Below, in pieces: positions 10,401-21,310 of a DNA stretch of 64,000 nt. The stretch is from Ciona intestinalis. Taxonomy: Eukaryota; Chordata; Ascidiacea; Phlebobranchia; Cionidae. Made by a program: the position numbers and the translations under genes. The DNA lies in NCBI RefSeq assembly GCF_000224145.3, contig NW_004190479.2, forward strand, positions 68,013 to 132,012, written 5' to 3'. How positions within the stretch are numbered: position 1 is the stretch's first letter; each line of letters begins with the position of its first letter. The notes below the pieces were generated by a model. The model ran no database searches. It saw nothing but the letters and a program-made list of their open reading frames with translations, and was not told the origin of the DNA.

Positions 10401-12918
10401 TGTTTTTGCCAAAATAAATTTTACAGCAAAAATGTTTCTCTCAAATTTGTCATCAAAATTATTTCCAACTTTAAACCACAAACAGGCACCTCACATAATT
10501 TATATTAATTACTAAAGGTTAATGCAAAGCACGTGGTCTTAACTAACTGCTAATATTGTATACGTGTGAGGTTGTACAGCGTGGCATGCCAGGAATTTAG
10601 GCCAGAGTTGTCCCTTTACTCCAAAATACACCCACACCACATATTCATATTTGCTCACAAACCCCAAACTGTAATGATTAAATGAGCTCAGTTCTACAAT
10701 TCTTTATGAAATTAAAACCTTTACAAATTTTTACAAAATTTTTCAATTGTTTTTTCCATGAGTTGTACAAATTTACCTTCTATACTTCAGCCCCACCTAC
10801 TTTGCAAGTGTCGGTCCCCCTGTTGATGAACGATGCGTCGAGTGCAATCATAGATTTAAGGTTTGGTGTTTGATTGACATCTTGTTCTTTCTGTAGTTAA
10901 CCATTGTATATTGTTGTGTCTGTGTTGGGAAAGGTGTTGAGTCAACATTGGTAATAAATTAAATGGAGGGTTAATAAAGTGTTTATGGCATAGAAACACC
11001 GATGGTGAGGCAACAATGTTGCTTCAATTGTGGGTGTACTTGCTCCAACCCAGTGGTCACTAATGGGGTTTTCCAAATTGTCAGCCATACATAAAAAACA
11101 ATCACCCACAAAGTAACTTGTAAGCTGACACAAGGTATATAAAACAGAACACTGTTGTTGTTATGCGAGGATAAATATACCCTTTATACCTTAATCTTAC
11201 AATTTCAAAACTTAAGTACATGTACAAGCTATAGTATTAACATAGAAATCATATTCCTTTAGATTGGGGGACCGTACTGGGGAGCAGCCATGCATGACCA
11301 AGATTTTGTTCGTAGAATTTTAACATCGGTGAAAAATTTTCCTAAAAGATTTGGAACTTCTGAACGAATCATAGGAATGTTGACCATGGTTGCTGAGGTG
11401 ATTGGGTAAAAGTATCTAAGTATTATACGCATGGGACTCAAATGTTTTTAAATGTAGGGGAGGCAGGGATAGATAGACATGTGTTCGTTGGTTAATACAA
11501 TGCAGGAAACGGCAGGGCAGGTCTGCTCACCCCGCCACCCAAAAATATTTTAAATCATGTTTTTAAAAATGCCTAAACTCATCTTTTTGGTCATAAAATA
11601 TCTCCCATAAGTCACTGTGAATATTACTGCGAAGTACATTCCACTTTTTAATGTTAGTTGTCTAACAGGAATTACCGGATGTTCCTTTTTATTACATCAC
11701 TGATGAACTCTCGATGACCTTGCGTTGTGGTTCGCCGTCAGCTAAACTAATCAGGTGATTTCTATGTTTGTTTGTTTGTAATAATGGTAATAATCACCCA
11801 CAAAGTAACATACATGGATAACACGTAAGCAGGCGCTTAAGGTTCGAGGCAGGTGCTAACCAACTGTGCTACGGTGCCGGACAAATCATTACTACGGTGC
11901 AAGACAATTCATGTGCAATTAGTAGAATGGGAAACACAGTACTAACAAAACTTATACAGCAACCAAACCATTACCACCTATTTATTCCATACAGATCCGC
12001 CATATTAAACTCAGGTTACAGAGTCTCCTCGTTCCATGGAAGAGTAAACTCAATAAAGACGGACGCCCCGTCTACATTTATATGGGATGTGATGCGTACG
12101 TGGGTAAGTGGGTGTGGCTGGTTTATGGGGGACGCGGGGCAACGACAGTCGTTATAACACGGGTGTTCTGTTTTATACACCTCGTGCCCGCTTACGAGTT
12201 ACCACGTGTGTAACTTTGTTGGTGATTGTTTATAAATACCAAAGAAGTCCATTTGTTTATCAAACTATGCATGACAGCAAAACATATAAATTAATAACCA
12301 CCAACCATATTTCCATACACACTACAGGGCAAAAGTCAAAACATAAAGACGGAAAAATTGAAAGAAGATTCTGCGGCGAAATTTATTCTTAACAAAGCGA
12401 TTGTGACGAAAAAAATAGATTTTACCGACCACAAAGAAGCTGACCCCGTGTCGAAGGTCAAAGGAATAACCAGGTTTCCCGAGTTGCCTGCTAACTGGGG
12501 ACCCAAGGCTCGCGCGAAGACAAACAAGTAAGTGACTGTGCTATTATTGTGCGCAGTGGTGCAGCCAGGAAAGTTTTAAAGTTGCGATCACGCACAAAGT
12601 AATTTTTTAAGCATGTAACAACTCACTTCATCCTTACCAGCTTATAACAACTGACCTTCCATGGTCGTTATTTTGCGGCATCTTGGTATGCTATGACCAT
12701 GCTACATCTAATATTACTTGGCACAAATGTGACAGTGAGCCACACCAGTGTAAAGCTATGGTTTGGCACAACACAAAACTTACAAAACATCAATGGTTTA
12801 TTACAGAGACGGTAAAGTTGAAATATCGAACGATTTAAAAGAAAGGAGCAAAAAATTTCAAGGAAAAAGAAACAAAAAGTTGACAGAGGAATCGGAGTCA
12901 AAGAAAATAAAACTTTGA
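7416..12918 (+). CDS. TRMT1: tRNA (guanine26-N2)-dimethyltransferase
   Basis: Fourteen exons: 7416-7537, 7876-7931, 8181-8272, 8528-8715, 9064-9179, 9357-9469, 9682-9830, 10239-10322, 10791-10860, 11263-11397, 11669-11754, 11995-12103, 12328-12527, 12807-12918. All junctions are GT..AG and phases close to 543 codons plus stop. It makes N2,N2-dimethylguanosine at position 26 of tRNAs using S-adenosylmethionine. The SAM-binding segment [15 protein letters not shown] and the catalytic DPYG motif (residues about 172-175, in [20 protein letters not shown]) are present. Paired CxxC motifs (CVGC, CVEC) in exons 8 and 9 probably bind zinc. The protein ends in a Lys-rich tail (SKKIKL). At 543 residues it is shorter than human TRMT1 (about 659) and lacks the C-terminal CCCH finger. 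AATAAA lies about 40 nt after the stop. Several introns carry SINE copies. Confidence 0.95.
8283..8475 (-). mobile_element. SINE in TRMT1 intron 3
   Basis: Reverse copy: TTATAATACGGGTGTTCTGC, CCGTGCCCACTTACAAGTTG, then ACAATCTAGACAAC and GAGCAATTGCC. The tRNA-like head is missing. It begins only about 10 bp after the exon 3 donor site. Confidence 0.8.
9525..9632 (+). mobile_element. SINE fragment in TRMT1 intron 6
   Basis: Forward middle part: CTGCTACCATTGTGGGCGTA, TGTCCTTGGGCAAGATAC and CAACCCAGTGGTCACTAATG. The tail is missing. Confidence 0.8.
11015..11185 (+). mobile_element. SINE in TRMT1 intron 9
   Basis: Forward copy with internal deletions: CTCCAACCCAGTGGTCACTA, ATTGTCAGCCATACAT, AATCACCCACAAAGTAAC and a tail ending TATGCGAGGATAAATA. 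Confidence 0.8.
11455..11535. mobile_element. Foldback element B, partial, in TRMT1 intron 10
   Basis: Starts GGGGAGGCAGGGATAGATAG and ends near CTGCTCACCCCGCCACCC. These ends are imperfect inverted repeats, as in the fuller copy at 24792-25008. It is short and lacks the outer terminal repeats. Confidence 0.5.
11790..11885. mobile_element. Rearranged SINE piece with tRNA-like head in TRMT1 intron 11
   Basis: A forward tail piece (CACCCACAAAGTAACATACA) is joined to a head in reverse orientation. On the minus strand the head reads GTAGCACAGTTGGTTAGCAC, with an A-box-like start and a downstream CTCGAACC. The mixed orientation means a rearrangement. Confidence 0.6.
12125..12240 (-). mobile_element. 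SINE tail fragment in TRMT1 intron 12
   Basis: Reverse tail: GGGGCAACGACAGTCGTTAT, AACACGGGTGTTCTGTTTTA and CTCGTGCCCGCTTACGAGTT. It is one of the least diverged tails in the window. It starts about 25 bp after the exon 12 donor. Confidence 0.8.
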
Positions 12919-13237
12919 GAATTTTAGGAAATTGTTTAAATTTTGTTGGGAGGAAATAAACAAAACATACTAAATTGTTTTTCTTAGCGTTGTGTTTAAT
13001 TTTATGCATCGTGTTTCAAGGTGTGTAGTAGTAAAAAGTCTAAGGCGGCATATTTTGATACTGGAGATGATTGTCAGGGTTTTTAATCTATGTTACGGAA
13101 ACCCTGACATGTGTCACAGCGTTATTATTGTTAGGGAAAATAGTTAAATTAGAGGCATTACAAACCTTATAGTGAGACTACTGTTAAAAATAGTAAGAAC
13201 CAAACACAGCTGGTATAATTAAATATATTACAAAGCA
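12919..13237. other. Intergenic between converging TRMT1 and the TEDC2-like gene
   Basis: About 320 bp shared by two converging 3' ends. A TRMT1 poly(A) signal AATAAA is at 12955-12960. Nothing else is recognised. Confidence 0.6.
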
Positions 13238-15202
13238 TTAAGTTTCTCCATCGTCAACCACAAGACTTGGGTTCACACAACATCGGTTCGGTTTCGCAAG
13301 AATTCCATACGCTAGTGGAAGCAATGGTGATATATCATCCTTATGTGTGGTCTCTAGTATGGGGAATACCCTGTTCTGCAGGATATCAAGCAGGGCCATT
13401 TGTGATTCAAGCCAGCGATGTTCATGCCGCGCAGAAACGTACTTTTCAACTTCGTTTTTATCGCGGTAAACGTAGAATTGTTGCGATGAATTATCTGGTT
13501 GAAGTTCCATTGTTGGAAGGTTTTTATCTGTTTGTTGTTCATCAATAATTTCAACTTTATTCAAGAAACTTAACATATCGTCCAGTTGGTCAACTAGAAC
13601 TTTGGCGCGTGAAATTAAACTTTTTTGTTTGTAAACAAATTTTGCGTCGATGGTAGCAGGTGAGGGTTCCGATGGTGTAAACACGGTCACCAATCGCTCA
13701 CAAACTGCGATACAATCTTCAAGTTTGTTGTTCACAGCTCTGGATGTGAATAATGGGGTTTCCCCAGCATCAATACCACTCAATTTCGAGATGAAATTCA
13801 TCTCAGCTTCGCATGGTCGTTCTTGGAACAAGTTTTTAATCGTTTCTTCTTCCATTATTTTCCGATGCATCTCCCTTAACTTCCTAATCTTGCTGGGAGG
13901 TTTTTGGTTTTCCAAAACTTCTTCAAAATCAAGATATTTGTATCTATGTTGAGGCTTTGGCAGAAAAGATTCACTCTTTACTGGTTTTGAAACTTTTTTC
14001 TCTGCTTCCAATTTGCTCGGTTTTGAAACAGGAGCAGTTTTGGCTCTTCCCTGCTTATGAGTGTTTGGTGCATTCTTTAATTTTCCTTTCTCATTTTCTC
14101 TACTTTTCCCTTTCTCTTTTTCCCGGCCCTTTTGAGACACTTTAGAAGCGGATGTTTTGCTCCTAACAATCCTTGCTTTCCTCAGCATCTCTTCAACTTC
14201 CAACATCCCAGAGGATTGAGGAGGATCTTCTTCTTCTTGAGGAGGCGGGAAGGGGGTTGGATCGCATTTGATCGGCCAAGGTTTCAGAAGACAATCTGTA
14301 CAGCATGAAACATCTTGTGTGAATGAATGTTACTTATATTACTTTCCATTGCTTTGCATATATAGTAGAGTGGGGTAAGATGGGACTCTTAAAAACACAC
14401 GCTATGGTTGATTGTAACTTATCTACCCCGTGCATAGCAGAGCAATGCCAGAACTTTACATCATAAATAATAATGCAGACACCAGCAATGAATCAGAAAT
14501 GTTCAGAGAGAAATTTAAATTTTTTTTATAACTTTACTTATTTATCCTCACGTGGTTGTGTAACGCCTAGCAGTTCAACAGTTACGGTACATAAAGAGCA
14601 TTTTAATTCATAAACCACATTCCTGCTTACGAGTTACCATGTATGTCACTTAGTAGGTGATTGTTTTTATGTTTGGCTGACAATTTGGACAACCCGTTAG
14701 TGATTACACCGGATGCTATTTTATATTAATAAAAAAACTAGATTTCTTGACAATGCATCACAGCTAAAACATATTCGCAATGTCTAGTATTTACGTATTA
14801 ACACGTTTACCACCTAGCCAGAAAGTAGGCTATATTCACAGACGAACAGTGACTGATGAAAACATAAAAACATCACACACACAATATGTTTGTTTATAAA
14901 CGAAATTTTTATTTGAGTAAACGGATCCCAAATGCGAAAATATTGCCAAACCAGTAAGCGCAATTGATATCTTTTTATAATAAATGTATTTATTGGCTAT
15001 AACTATTCCATAAACACGAAATCCTCGGTTTATAACCGACGACATGCCTATGTAAACGCATTTCACATAAAATGTTGTTTATATTCACCACAAAGATCAG
15101 TATTTATTACTTACTGTATTTCTCTGCGATATAACTTTCTTGTGCTTTTAGTATTTGTAGCTGATGTTCATATTCTTCGAGTTTGAGACGAAGTTCGTTC
15201 AT
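13238..15202 (-). CDS. TEDC2: Tubulin epsilon and delta complex protein 2-like
   Basis: Two exons, 15115-15202 and 13238-14295, join in phase 1 to give 381 codons plus stop. Exon 1 encodes a short coiled coil (MNELRLKLEEYEHQLQILKA). The middle is a Lys/Glu/Ser-rich basic linker (about residues 60-135). The rest is helical, with HRYKYLDFEEVLENQ, FISKLSGIDAGETPLFTSR and QFYVYRDKNEVEKYVSARHE. The last segment and a short-helix N-terminus followed by CLLKPWP resemble vertebrate TEDC2 (C16orf59). TEDC2 works with TEDC1 and delta/epsilon tubulin to stabilise centriole triplet microtubules. The assignment is from remembered motif similarity in a fast-evolving family, so it is moderate; a generic coiled-coil centriolar protein is the alternative. 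Confidence 0.6.
14371..14400. mobile_element. Foldback element A, one end
   Basis: TAGAGTGGGGTAAGATGGGA is the terminal repeat of the element A family seen complete at 62820-63008. A matching opposite end is not clear here. It lies in the intron of the TEDC2-like gene. Confidence 0.6.
14530..14715 (-). mobile_element. SINE in the TEDC2-like intron
   Basis: Reverse copy, diverged: CTTATTTATCCTCACGTGGT, CTGCTTACGAGTTACCATGT and TGACAATTTGGACAACCCGT. It stops before the head. Confidence 0.75.
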
Positions 15203-16023
15203 TATTTAGAATAATTGGCTTATGTTTACATAAATAACAATTTTACTGAAGTGCAATCGAAAATCGACAAATTTAAAATTCGTCCCTGAACTTTAGTAAC
15301 TTTAACCTAACCCCTTCACCTCAAAACTTTTTTAACGGATTTCGTAAAGGATACCAAATTAATAACTTTATGGAGATTTAGTTACACGAGAAGAAATAAT
15401 TGTTAAAGATTTATCTCATTCTAACAATAATATAAAAGAATAAAAATAAAAAAGTTTAAAACGAAGGGGTGTATGTTAAAGTTGGTTGAATATTTATGCA
15501 AATTTCTGGAAGTCATAGAAATCCTTAAACTGCAAACCAGCGGGGAGCAAGTTCGTAATTTCATACATTCGCGTAAGTGGGCAACGGTAGTCGGTAACTA
15601 GAAAGTTTCCTACGGGTCTTCTGTTTCATAAACACCTCGTGCCCGCTTATGGTTACCACTTTTGTAACTTTGTGTGCGGTTGTTTATACACCAACGGGCT
15701 TCGAACCCGTTATCCTCTGGTAGCAAGACCAGTGACCACTCAACCACGCCGCCTATGTTGTTTCAACTGAATATAGAATGTTACAAGTTTCGAATTCCAG
15801 TCAAGTAAGAAGATTAAAACATTTCTTTCATTTTATTTCCGCAACGACGACAATTATACAGATTGGCAACAACGTATAGAAACGACTTTTAAAATTTAAA
15901 ATGAACAAAAGGTGGCAGCTAAAAACAACGACATTGCAACATATTTTAATATAAAAATAGAAATATTAAAAATACTTAAGACGACAAAGCGTTCGATTAT
16001 TCATTGTGACGTCATAGCACCCA
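15203..16023. other. Spacer between the TEDC2-like and Rab genes
   Basis: About 820 bp holding the promoter side of the TEDC2-like gene and the 3' UTR side of the Rab gene. It contains one SINE with a tRNA-like head (15575-15762). A palindromic TGACGTCA lies at 16007-16014. No further gene is seen. Confidence 0.5.
15575..15762 (-). mobile_element. SINE with tRNA-like head
   Basis: On the minus strand it starts with GGCGTGGTTGAGTGGTCACT (A-box-like), followed by a hairpin CTGGTCTTGCTACCAG and a B box in GGGTTCGAAGCCCG. A SINE tail follows with an internal deletion. The T arm pairs well, but the acceptor stem does not, so it is a SINE head or tRNA pseudogene and not a working tRNA. Confidence 0.7.
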
Positions 16024-18403
16024 TTATTCGAAACAATTAAACAGACTTTTACAGCAAACTTGCGCGTTCTCGCTGCATTTCTCGACCACGGAAGAAAACT
16101 TGAATTTATTAGGCTTTGGTTGTTTCTGTACCACGGTGTCCACAGTCATTTCTTTGTACGGTTGCGCGGACAACGATTGTGATCCCACTTCGAGCCCACC
16201 ACCCACAGTCACTTTATGTCGAAGTTCCGCTTCCTCCAACTTGTCCATTATCCTCTCCGCTAACCGTTGGAAAGCTTTCTCTACGTCACATCCTGTTAGG
16301 GCGGAAGTTTCAACAAACGTCGAGTTTCGTTGCTTGGCAACCCTCATCGCTGTTTCTATAGGAACGGACCTTTGATGACGTAGATCAACCTTGTTACCAA
16401 CCATCATTGTGACGGGTGAATCAACGTATTCTGACATCGTACGCGCGAGGTTCTCGAACCAGTTGGAAACGTTTTCGAACGTTCGAACCTTTGTGATGTC
16501 ATAGACGATAAGCGCTCCAACCGCTCCGTGGTAATAAGCGTTTGTTATGCTTCTGGAATAAATAGTAATTGTTTATTTAAAATTAAATTACATAAAAACT
16601 TTTTTCAACTTGAATGTATGTAACTTATTTATCCTCGCATGGCGGGGCAACAACAGTCGTTATAACACGGATGTCCTGTTTCATACACCTCGTGCCCGCT
16701 TACGAGTTACCATGTATATATGTAACTTTGTTGATGGGTTGAAGCAGTTGCAGTTAATATCTTTTTCCAAGAAACATACACCCACATATACATTTGTTAA
16801 ATTAACCTTTTAAAATAAAATCTTTTAAAATAATCAAAAATACTAATCGCAACCAAGTATATATGTCAAAGTTAACGTATTCCCACATACGGTAACTATT
16901 TTATCGATTTTTAAAAATCGACCAAACGAAAATAAATGAGTTTTGTTTTCGCTCAAAGGAAGCAGTTTTAATTAACAATTTCCTGCGAATAATTAATAAT
17001 CAATTAACTAATCAAGTGGCAAACGTCACGCCTTTGAAGAGAAAGCGGCCAATATGCAAATTAGATTTAATGTTATGTATAAACACTTTTAATTTATGTA
17101 AAATACATATATTTTAAACGATACAAAATAATTTCACCGTGGCAACTAACATTTGCATGGTATTGCAAAAATAAACCCCAACCTAAAAAAAGTTAAAATG
17201 GTTTAATTTGAATATAACTTTATGTACAAACAGAATTCATCTAAAATTGGAACACTCGTGATATAACAACTGTCGTTTCCATAAACACGCGTGGAAAAAA
17301 TTTACATTTATTAAAAAACCCTCAAAGTTACATACGTGGTAACTTGTGGGGAAAAATAAATTACATTTATTTCAAAATTCAAATTTCCCGCCAAACCTGA
17401 ACATTTCTCTTCCCGCCAAATCCCAGATATGCAAACAAACGACTTTTCCCTTCACGTGAATCACCTTTGTGACGTATTCAACACCAACAGTGGGCTTGAC
17501 GTCATCATCAAACTGGTCACGTGTGAATTTGTTAACAATCTGGGTTTTCCCCACCCCGGGATCCCCGATCAGTAAGACTTTCATTACCTGGTCGTATTTG
17601 CTGCAAATAATAAAAAGTTTAAATAACTGTTGGTGTGCACACAATGTAGGACAAAAAATATACGCATTGTAGCGTATAGTTCGCCTCGGTGTAAAAAAAG
17701 AACAAAAAAAGAAATATCCACATCAAGCCTTGTTCAGCGCAGGTAAGCGTCGACACTTATTTCTTTGTTTGTTCTTATAAGCAATATTGTTAAACAGAAA
17801 TTTTTCATTATTGTGATTCGGTTTAAAATCGCGCAATACTTATGACATCATAGGATAACGCTATACGTGACACAGGACAGTGATTATGACATCACAGACG
17901 CCATAATTGGATAACAGAAGCAACATACGTCACAAATGAAATTAACAAAAAGTCGATAAACTTCATGGTAGAGAAATATATGGATTGAATAATTTAGAAT
18001 ATTAGGCAAACAAACAATATGTTTATACTTATAGTAGAGTGGGGGTAAGATGGGACATGGTCGGGTTTAAATTTATGTAGTAAAATCCCATCTTACCCCA
18101 CACTATTATATATTTCGTGCTCGGTATATCCACAATAACGCCATTTAAAAAAAATAAGTTCACTGGAACGGCATTATGGTAGTTTTGAAAAGTTTAAACC
18201 CGGATTGAAATGAATTTGATTGCTTGTTATCTGAATAAACTTATAACTAGCCCTGATGTATTTAACTAAATTGAAGGCCGTTACATGAGATTTAACTCAA
18301 ATTCCCTAAAACAACGTTTACCATTCAATAACATTTCTTATAACCAAGTTATTGTTAAACTTTAAATATGAAACGAAACTCACCATTCTTGGCTGTACGT
18401 CAT
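16024..18403 (-). CDS. Divergent Rab11-like small GTPase
   Basis: Exons 18384-18403, 17397-17600 and 16024-16552 join to 250 codons plus stop, all GT..AG. Guanine-nucleotide motifs: P-loop GDPGVGKT (19-26), switch I Thr44 in KPTVGVEY, WDLAGRE (66-72), GNKVDL and ETSAL. FRSITNAYYHGAVGALIVYD is the canonical Rab signature, closest to the Rab2/4/11/14 group. Two features are odd. Arg71 stands where Rabs have the catalytic Gln of WDTAGQE, predicting poor GTP hydrolysis. The C-terminus (QVCCKSLFNCFE) has its CC pair about ten residues from the end, so no standard Rab geranylgeranylation ending is visible. Rabs direct vesicle traffic; this one may be a fast-evolving tunicate paralogue. An unseen alternative last exon could change the tail. 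Confidence 0.85.
16617..16765 (-). mobile_element. SINE tail in the Rab gene intron 2
   Basis: Reverse tail with little divergence: AACTTATTTATCCTCGCATG, GTTATAACACGGATGTCCTG and CACCTCGTGCCCGCTTACGA, then a truncated middle part. Confidence 0.8.
17655..17775. mobile_element. Foldback element C (AGAACAAACAAAGAAATAT arms)
   Basis: Left arm AAAAGAACAAAAAAAGAAAT and right arm ATTTCTTTGTTTGTTCTTAT are inverted repeats around a core with TTGTTCAGCGCAGGTAAGCG. The flank TTCGCCTCGGTGTAAAAA is shared with the copies at 63480-64000, which supports a dispersed family. It lies in intron 1 of the Rab gene. Confidence 0.65.
18030..18112. mobile_element. Foldback element A, short 83-bp form
   Basis: Begins TATAGTAGAGTGGGGGTAAG and ends ATCCCATCTTACCCCACACT ATTATA. 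The two ends are inverted repeats with only about 35 bp between them, so this is an internally deleted version. It lies in intron 1 of the Rab gene. Confidence 0.85.
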
Positions 18404-18820
18404 CTCTTTACTGTACTTTATATTTAATACAGATTCAAGCGCTTTTAACTAAGATATCTGTCGTGTAAAACGTCGAGATTAAGCATTGAAATGTTAGAAT
18501 AGCAAGGGGTGCAGCACGCTGTGTGTCGATTTAACGATTTAAAGTCATTTGGATCAATACATGGGACGTTCTCACGGGAATACACCGATACATTCATTGT
18601 ATGGCCTGCTATAGATTCAGGTGGTTCGTACAATGTAGATTTCCCAACGGTCGGATATCTATGAAATCTATCATGGCGGGTGGGTGGTTGGTTAATTAGG
18701 AAAGCTATAACTATACGTCTCGTGCTTGATTGGGAATCGATTTCGTTGGCTTAACTTAATGCATCTGTTTACCTCATGCTTGCTGTCGATTCATTTATTT
18801 ATCTCGTGTTTAAGATTTAA
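18404..18820. other. Upstream flank of the Rab gene
   Basis: Probable promoter region of the Rab gene. From about 18710 it grades into degenerate copies of the 71-bp satellite (CTCATGCTTGCTGTCGATTC). No gene is recognised. Confidence 0.4.
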
Positions 18821-19628
18821 CATGGTGTATTCATACACCTCATGCTCACTGTCGAGTTATAACATGGGTGTCTTCCTATATATACATCAAACACACATGG
18901 TGTATTCATACACCTCATGCTCACTGTCGAGTTATAACATAGCTGTCTTCTTATACACCAGACACACATTATGTATTCATACACCTCATGCTCACTGTCG
19001 AGTTATAACATGGGTGTCTTCTTATACACCAGACACACATGGTGTATTCATACACCTCATGCTCACTGTCGAGTTATAACAAGGGTGTCTTCTTATACAC
19101 CAGACACACATGGTGTATTCATACACCTCATGCTCACTGTCGAGTTATAACATGGGTGTCTTCTTATACACCAGACACTCATGGTGTATTCATACACCTC
19201 ATGCTCACTGTCGAGTTATAACATGGGTGTCTTCTTATACACCAGACACACATGGTGTATTCATACACCTCATGCTCACTGTCGAGTTATAACATGGGTG
19301 TCTTCTTATACACCAGACACACATGGTGTATTCATACACCTCATGCTCACTGTCGAGTTATAACATGGGTGTCTTCTTATACACCAGACACTCATGGTGT
19401 ATTCATACACCTCATGCTCACTGTCGAGTTATAACATGGGTGTCTTCTTATACACCAGACACACATGGTGTATTCATACACCTCATGCTCACTGTCGAGT
19501 TATAACATGGGTGTCTTCTTATACACCAGACACACATGGTGTATTCATACACCTCATGCTCACTGTCAAGTTATAACATGGGTGTCTTCTTATACACCAG
19601 ACACACATGGTGTATTCATACAGCTCAC
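18821..19628 (+). repeat. 71-bp satellite array, eleven full units and a partial
   Basis: Units start at 18821, 18896, 18967 and then every 71 bp from 19038 to 19606. Within a unit: CATGGTGTATTCATACACCT, CATGCTCACTGTCGAGTTAT, AACATGGGTGTCTTCTTATA, CACCAGACACA. Central units differ at only one or two positions, and the first two are more diverged. GGTGTATTCATACACC is a near-perfect inverted repeat. Since 71 is not a multiple of three, all frames show the same broken 60-codon ORF, which is not a gene. Most of the unit matches part of the local SINE in reverse orientation. Confidence 0.95.
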
Positions 19629-21159
19629 ACATACGTAGTACAACAATAGTCCCCATACAGTTAATACACACAAATAGTCAATATTCATGTTGTGCATAAC
19701 CACGAATAAGTTATTCAAAGCAAGTCATTAATAATTTACTAAGTGACTAAAAATCATTAAACCAAAACCTCAAGGGATCGCAGCCTAAAACTGTAAGAAG
19801 ATTTTTAACTTATCCTTGTCAACCTATGTGTATACTGTGGGGTAAGATGGGATACCGTTAGCACCTGAATCCCATATTTTCTAAGTGTGTTTTAACAATT
19901 AACCAAAACCTTATTAAAATAAATAAACGTAGTTTTGTTTTTCTGTTCGAATACGATAGCAATGATCTCACTAATTATAACAACAAAGAAAGAGAATCCG
20001 GAGCAAAATACATTGAAACATTCAGTTTTACGAGCTATTGTTACAAATTGTTTGCAAAAGCATCAAAGGCGTGGCTGTTAAACTTAACGTACACATAACT
20101 CAACGTGAGTTGCAACTAATATAAACTGTATTATTAACTAAAACTATAACGCTCGTATAACTCAACAATCCCACCGCATTAAGTTACTACGTACTACTGC
20201 GCACTAACAGTGCCAGCCCTTTAAATTTCCCCGCAAATATTTTCTTTACTTCTCACTAATTTAACCGAACTGCTACAAGTTACACCAAATCATTAAACCT
20301 CGCACTTATATAACCACATCACACCCACACCACCAACGTAAGGTTGCCAGCTGCTTAACCGAAAATGACGTTTCATCTATGACGTCATCGTGGAAACTAC
20401 CCACGTGTTTCACGCATCAGGAAGCGTCCATTGTTACGCTACAATGTATCAATCCTAAAATTCTGCACTGTTGCGGTTTCTATACAATTATGACGTCACA
20501 TCCATGGTTTAAAATAGAAACGTAACTGGTTTTGAAGACGAATTTATAATTAATCCCGGTATAGTTTCATGTATGTTTCTTTTAAATTGACATTTTATGG
20601 CTCGAATGTATGAGTGATAATATTAACACCTTTACTCCGCCTTTTTGGTTACGGTAACGAAGATTAGGGTAAATTAAAAACAACGAAAACGCGGTTTGTT
20701 AAAACGCTCCTACATACGCTTAAAGCGGTAAGGAAATTTACCATCGACCGCGCTAATTACGAAAAATAAAGCAAAAAATATCGCAAATTATTCGAAGGTA
20801 CAATCGCTGTATTGTTTGGTTGAGATGTAAGCGCCCTAACCACTGGGGCAAAGAAAACTTATAGTAGGGTTAAAAGATGGGACGCTTTTTATTCTATTTC
20901 GTTGTTTCGACTTTCCCACCCTATCATATCTGTTTACATAAACCTAAACACCCCATTAATTAACCACCTCACCTCACAGACATAACTTATCACGAAGATC
21001 AACAAAAGTTCCAGCGCAATTAACAAGATGACTTTACAAAATAAATTTCGCTTTGCATATGTCACGTTTTGGTGTAGACAGGTCACGCGTATTCGAAGAC
21101 CTCCATATTTAGAAACTTAATTTCGACATTTCACGATTTTTGACCAAAGTTGGACATTT
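19629..21159. other. Intergenic, no gene recognised
   Basis: AT-rich spacer with element A ends at about 19839-19880 and 20862-20935 (TATAGTAGGGTTAAAAGATG, then TTCCCACCCTATCATAT). Palindromic TGACGTCA occurs at 20380 and 20491. No convincing exon was found. Confidence 0.5.
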
Positions 21160-21310
21160 TGTCTGCGGAGCAATGGCACAGTGCTGGTCTATAGCACGCG
21201 TGTAGTATATACAAAGGACACTTAGTTCGATGCTCGACGCTGCTACCATTGTAGGCGCGTATGTTTCCTTTGGCAAGACGTTTAACGGCAATTGCTCTAA
21301 GATGAAATTT
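21160..21310 (+). mobile_element. SINE head and middle
   Basis: Forward: head with GCAATGGCACAGTGCTGGTC (A-box-like) and a weak B box in AGTTCGATGCTCGACG. The middle part follows: CTACCATTGTAGGCGCGTAT and GGCAAGACGTTTAACGGCAA. The tail is lost. Confidence 0.75.

Noticed and set aside
13267-14145. Several plus-strand ORFs of 60-100 codons
   Set aside because: Antisense shadows of the long TEDC2-like exon.
15685-15760. tRNA gene on the minus strand
   Set aside because: B box and T arm are good, but the acceptor stem does not pair and the anticodon loop has six bases; it continues into a SINE tail.
18726-19576. Seven overlapping plus-strand ORFs of about 60 to 117 codons with the same peptide
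   Set aside because: They are the same 71-bp satellite read in successive frames, each ended by the TAA in GAGTTATAAC.
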